A DNA stretch of 64,000 nt from positions 1-64,000 of the forward strand of contig NZ_SZVI01000008.1 of NCBI RefSeq assembly GCF_013416775.1, given 5' to 3'. A program made the position numbers and the translations under genes. Source of the DNA: Rhodoferax sp. BLA1. GTDB taxonomy: Bacteria; Pseudomonadota; Gammaproteobacteria; Burkholderiales; Burkholderiaceae_C. Every line of letters starts with the position of its first letter. Position 1 is the first letter of the stretch. Under the pieces are notes generated by a model, which ran no database searches, had not been told where the DNA came from, and saw only the letters and a list, made by a program, of their open reading frames with translations. Below are positions 62,567-64,000 of this stretch, one piece after another.

Positions 62567-64000
62567 ATGTCTAACCCCGCTCCGCAAAGTAGTCGCGCGC
62601 TCTATGCCAGGCTCTTGACCTATCTCCGCCCGTATTGGAAGGCGTTTGGCCTGGCTGTTTTAGGCATGGTATGCACAGCTGCTACCGAACCGGTATTCCC
62701 TGCCATCATGAAATACCTGCTGGACAACGGGTTCCAGACACCAGACAAAAGGCTGATCTGGCTCATTCCGCTCGGGATCGTAGCGTTGTTTTTTGTTCGA
62801 GGCATACTGACTTTTTGTACCAGTTACTTGATGACATGGACTTCTACACATCTGGTCACAGACCTGCGACGCGAGATGTTCGACAAAATTCTTTTTTTGC
62901 CAACACAAGCTTTCCATGACCAATCATCAGGCAAACTGATTTCTCGTATTTTGTACGATGCTGACAACGTCAATCTAGCGGCAACCAGTGTCCTTGTCAC
63001 CGCCATTCGGGAATCTCTTACTGGCGTGGCACTGCTGGTTTATCTGCTGTATCTGGACTGGAAACTGACGCTGATCACACTGGCCATTGGCCCCTTGATT
63101 GCAGTCATCGTGAAAGGGTTTAGCAAACGCATACGTGCTGCCAGTCGTTCAAGTTTTGAAGCGATCCGTTCGATGTCGCACACCATTGAAGAAACAGCTT
63201 CCGCCCACAAAATCATCAAGATATTTGGTGGCCAAACCCAGCAAACCGAACGCTTCTTCAAAAACACAGAGCGTTTTCGCAGATCCATGATGCGTGAGGC
63301 ATTGCCCGCTTCAGCGATGACGCCCATCACCCATCTTTCGGCATCTCTAGCCGTTGCCTTGATCGCCTACTTGGCACTGAGCCAAACCACTGGTCAGGCC
63401 AGTACTTCAGCGGGCGGTTTTGTATCGTTCATCACCGCCATGCTATTGCTGATATCTCCCATCAAACAGTTAACCAGCATCAGTCCAATTTTGCAACGTG
63501 GACTAGCTGCGTGTGAGAGCGTCTTTGCACTGCTTGACCAAAACGCAGAAACAGACACGGGTGATAAAAAACTCATTGAGGCAAAAGGAGATATCGTTTT
63601 TGAGCAAGTGAGTTTCAGTTACCCCGGCGCCGAACGGCTCGCACTGAACAACATCAGCTTTAGCGTGAACGCAGGACAAACGGTGGCTTTTGTTGGAGCG
63701 TCTGGAGGAGGTAAAACCACCGTCAGCGCACTGATACCACGCTTTTACAGCCCAACCGCCGGACAAATTCGCATTGACGGCATCAACATCCTTGAGCTGA
63801 CATTGGAAAGTCTGCGACAAAACATCGCTTTGGTCAGTCAAGACATTGTGCTTTTTAACGACACGATTGAGGCCAACATCGCCTTTGGACTAAGCAACCA
63901 TTGCGACCGCGACAAAGTGATTGCAGCAGCTATAGCGGCGAACGCTTGGGAATTCATTCAGCAGTTGCCAGAAGGACTGTCCACGCTGATCGGCGAAGAC
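62567..64000 (+). CDS. msbA: Lipid A/LPS export ABC transporter MsbA (3' end outside window)
   Basis: 478 residues visible. Six membrane helices lie in residues 25-300, then the ABC domain with Walker A GASGGGKTT at 377-385 and the Q loop VSQDIVLFNDTIEANI. The signature and Walker B lie beyond the window. It flips lipid A-core across the inner membrane. The ATG at 62567 (MSNPAPQSSR) is my choice from the sequence; no strong ribosome-binding site precedes it. Its position beside two LPS glycosyltransferase genes supports MsbA over a generic exporter. Confidence 0.9.
   Translation, partial: MSNPAPQSSRALYARLLTYLRPYWKAFGLAVLGMVCTAATEPVFPAIMKYLLDNGFQTPDKRLIWLIPLGIVALFFVRGILTFCTSYLMTWTSTHLVTDLRREMFDKILFLPTQAFHDQSSGKLISRILYDADNVNLAATSVLVTAIRESLTGVALLVYLLYLDWKLTLITLAIGPLIAVIVKGFSKRIRAASRSSFEAIRSMSHTIEETASAHKIIKIFGGQTQQTERFFKNTERFRRSMMREALPASAMTPITHLSASLAVALIAYLALSQTTGQASTSAGGFVSFITAMLLLISPIKQLTSISPILQRGLAACESVFALLDQNAETDTGDKKLIEAKGDIVFEQVSFSYPGAERLALNNISFSVNAGQTVAFVGASGGGKTTVSALIPRFYSPTAGQIRIDGINILELTLESLRQNIALVSQDIVLFNDTIEANIAFGLSNHCDRDKVIAAAIAANAWEFIQQLPEGLSTLIGED

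Overview
The window looks like a chromosomal segment of a Gram-negative betaproteobacterium of the order Burkholderiales, most likely the family Comamonadaceae (Rhodoferax/Polaromonas-like). This is inferred from the gene content: a class I PHA operon (phaC-phaA-phaB), a tripartite tricarboxylate transporter with a Bug-type binding protein, a dapC-dapD-dapE cluster, Tol-Pal and MsbA, and many two-component and chemotaxis proteins. No rRNA gene or other direct taxonomic marker is present. Most of the window is GC-rich and densely coding. By eye, the right end (about 54-64 kb) is less GC-rich.

Layout. 1-16.3 kb is a signalling block read mainly right to left. It holds a chemosensory operon (receiver, membrane MCP, CheY, STAS protein, CheA, second MCP), a PAS-rich histidine kinase with a REC-PAS-GGDEF-EAL regulator, a REC-HisKA_3 kinase with a NarL-type regulator, and a two-domain PPK2 (Pap). 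At its right edge is a forward MCP with a periplasmic c-type heme motif. 16.6-25.6 kb carries an MHS-type transporter, tctCBA, a methyltransferase, TctDE-like regulators, a glutathione peroxidase and Hsp15. 26-32.5 kb carries acs, a YqhA-like protein, nhaA, class I fumarase and murI. 32.5-40.5 kb is dapC-dapD-(PilT/PilU ATPase)-dapE-prmB::GNAT-ABC-F. 40.5-44 kb is the dTDP-rhamnose operon rfbBDAC. 44.1-47.8 kb is the reverse-strand PHA operon. 47.9-54.1 kb holds a small membrane protein, pgeF, ycaO, an ABM monooxygenase, a fumarylpyruvate-hydrolase-like gene, a Nudix gene and an exonuclease/GIY-YIG fusion. 54.3-57.1 kb is a tRNA-Val/tRNA-Asn locus followed by a small accessory segment bounded by a second partial copy of the tRNA-Asn 3' end. 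57.2-60.6 kb is tolB-pal-cpoB-tcdA (reverse). 60.6-64 kb holds two envelope-sugar glycosyltransferases and a divergent, right-truncated msbA.

The least explained signals are not protein genes. (1) A family of 13 short palindromic repeats (core AGCCCTTAT...AAGGGCT) is scattered over the window. Five copies lie inside essential or housekeeping genes as in-frame coding sequence, and several others supply stop codons. (2) Two head-to-head hairpins at 25.68-25.91 kb share an identical 26-nt loop but have different stems that keep their pairing, with G-U wobbles on the same structural strand; this suggests an RNA-level element. (3) The tRNA-Asn 3' end, its terminator and the start of the adjacent lipoprotein gene are duplicated about 2.3 kb downstream, next to ten copies of an 8-bp tandem repeat.

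Genes work together as nutrient and redox sensing (MCPs, CheA, TctDE, GGDEF-EAL), carboxylate uptake and acetate/C4 metabolism (tct, acs, fumarase, FAH), carbon and phosphate storage (PHA, Pap), and envelope building (dap, murI, rfb, tol-pal, glycosyltransferases, msbA).
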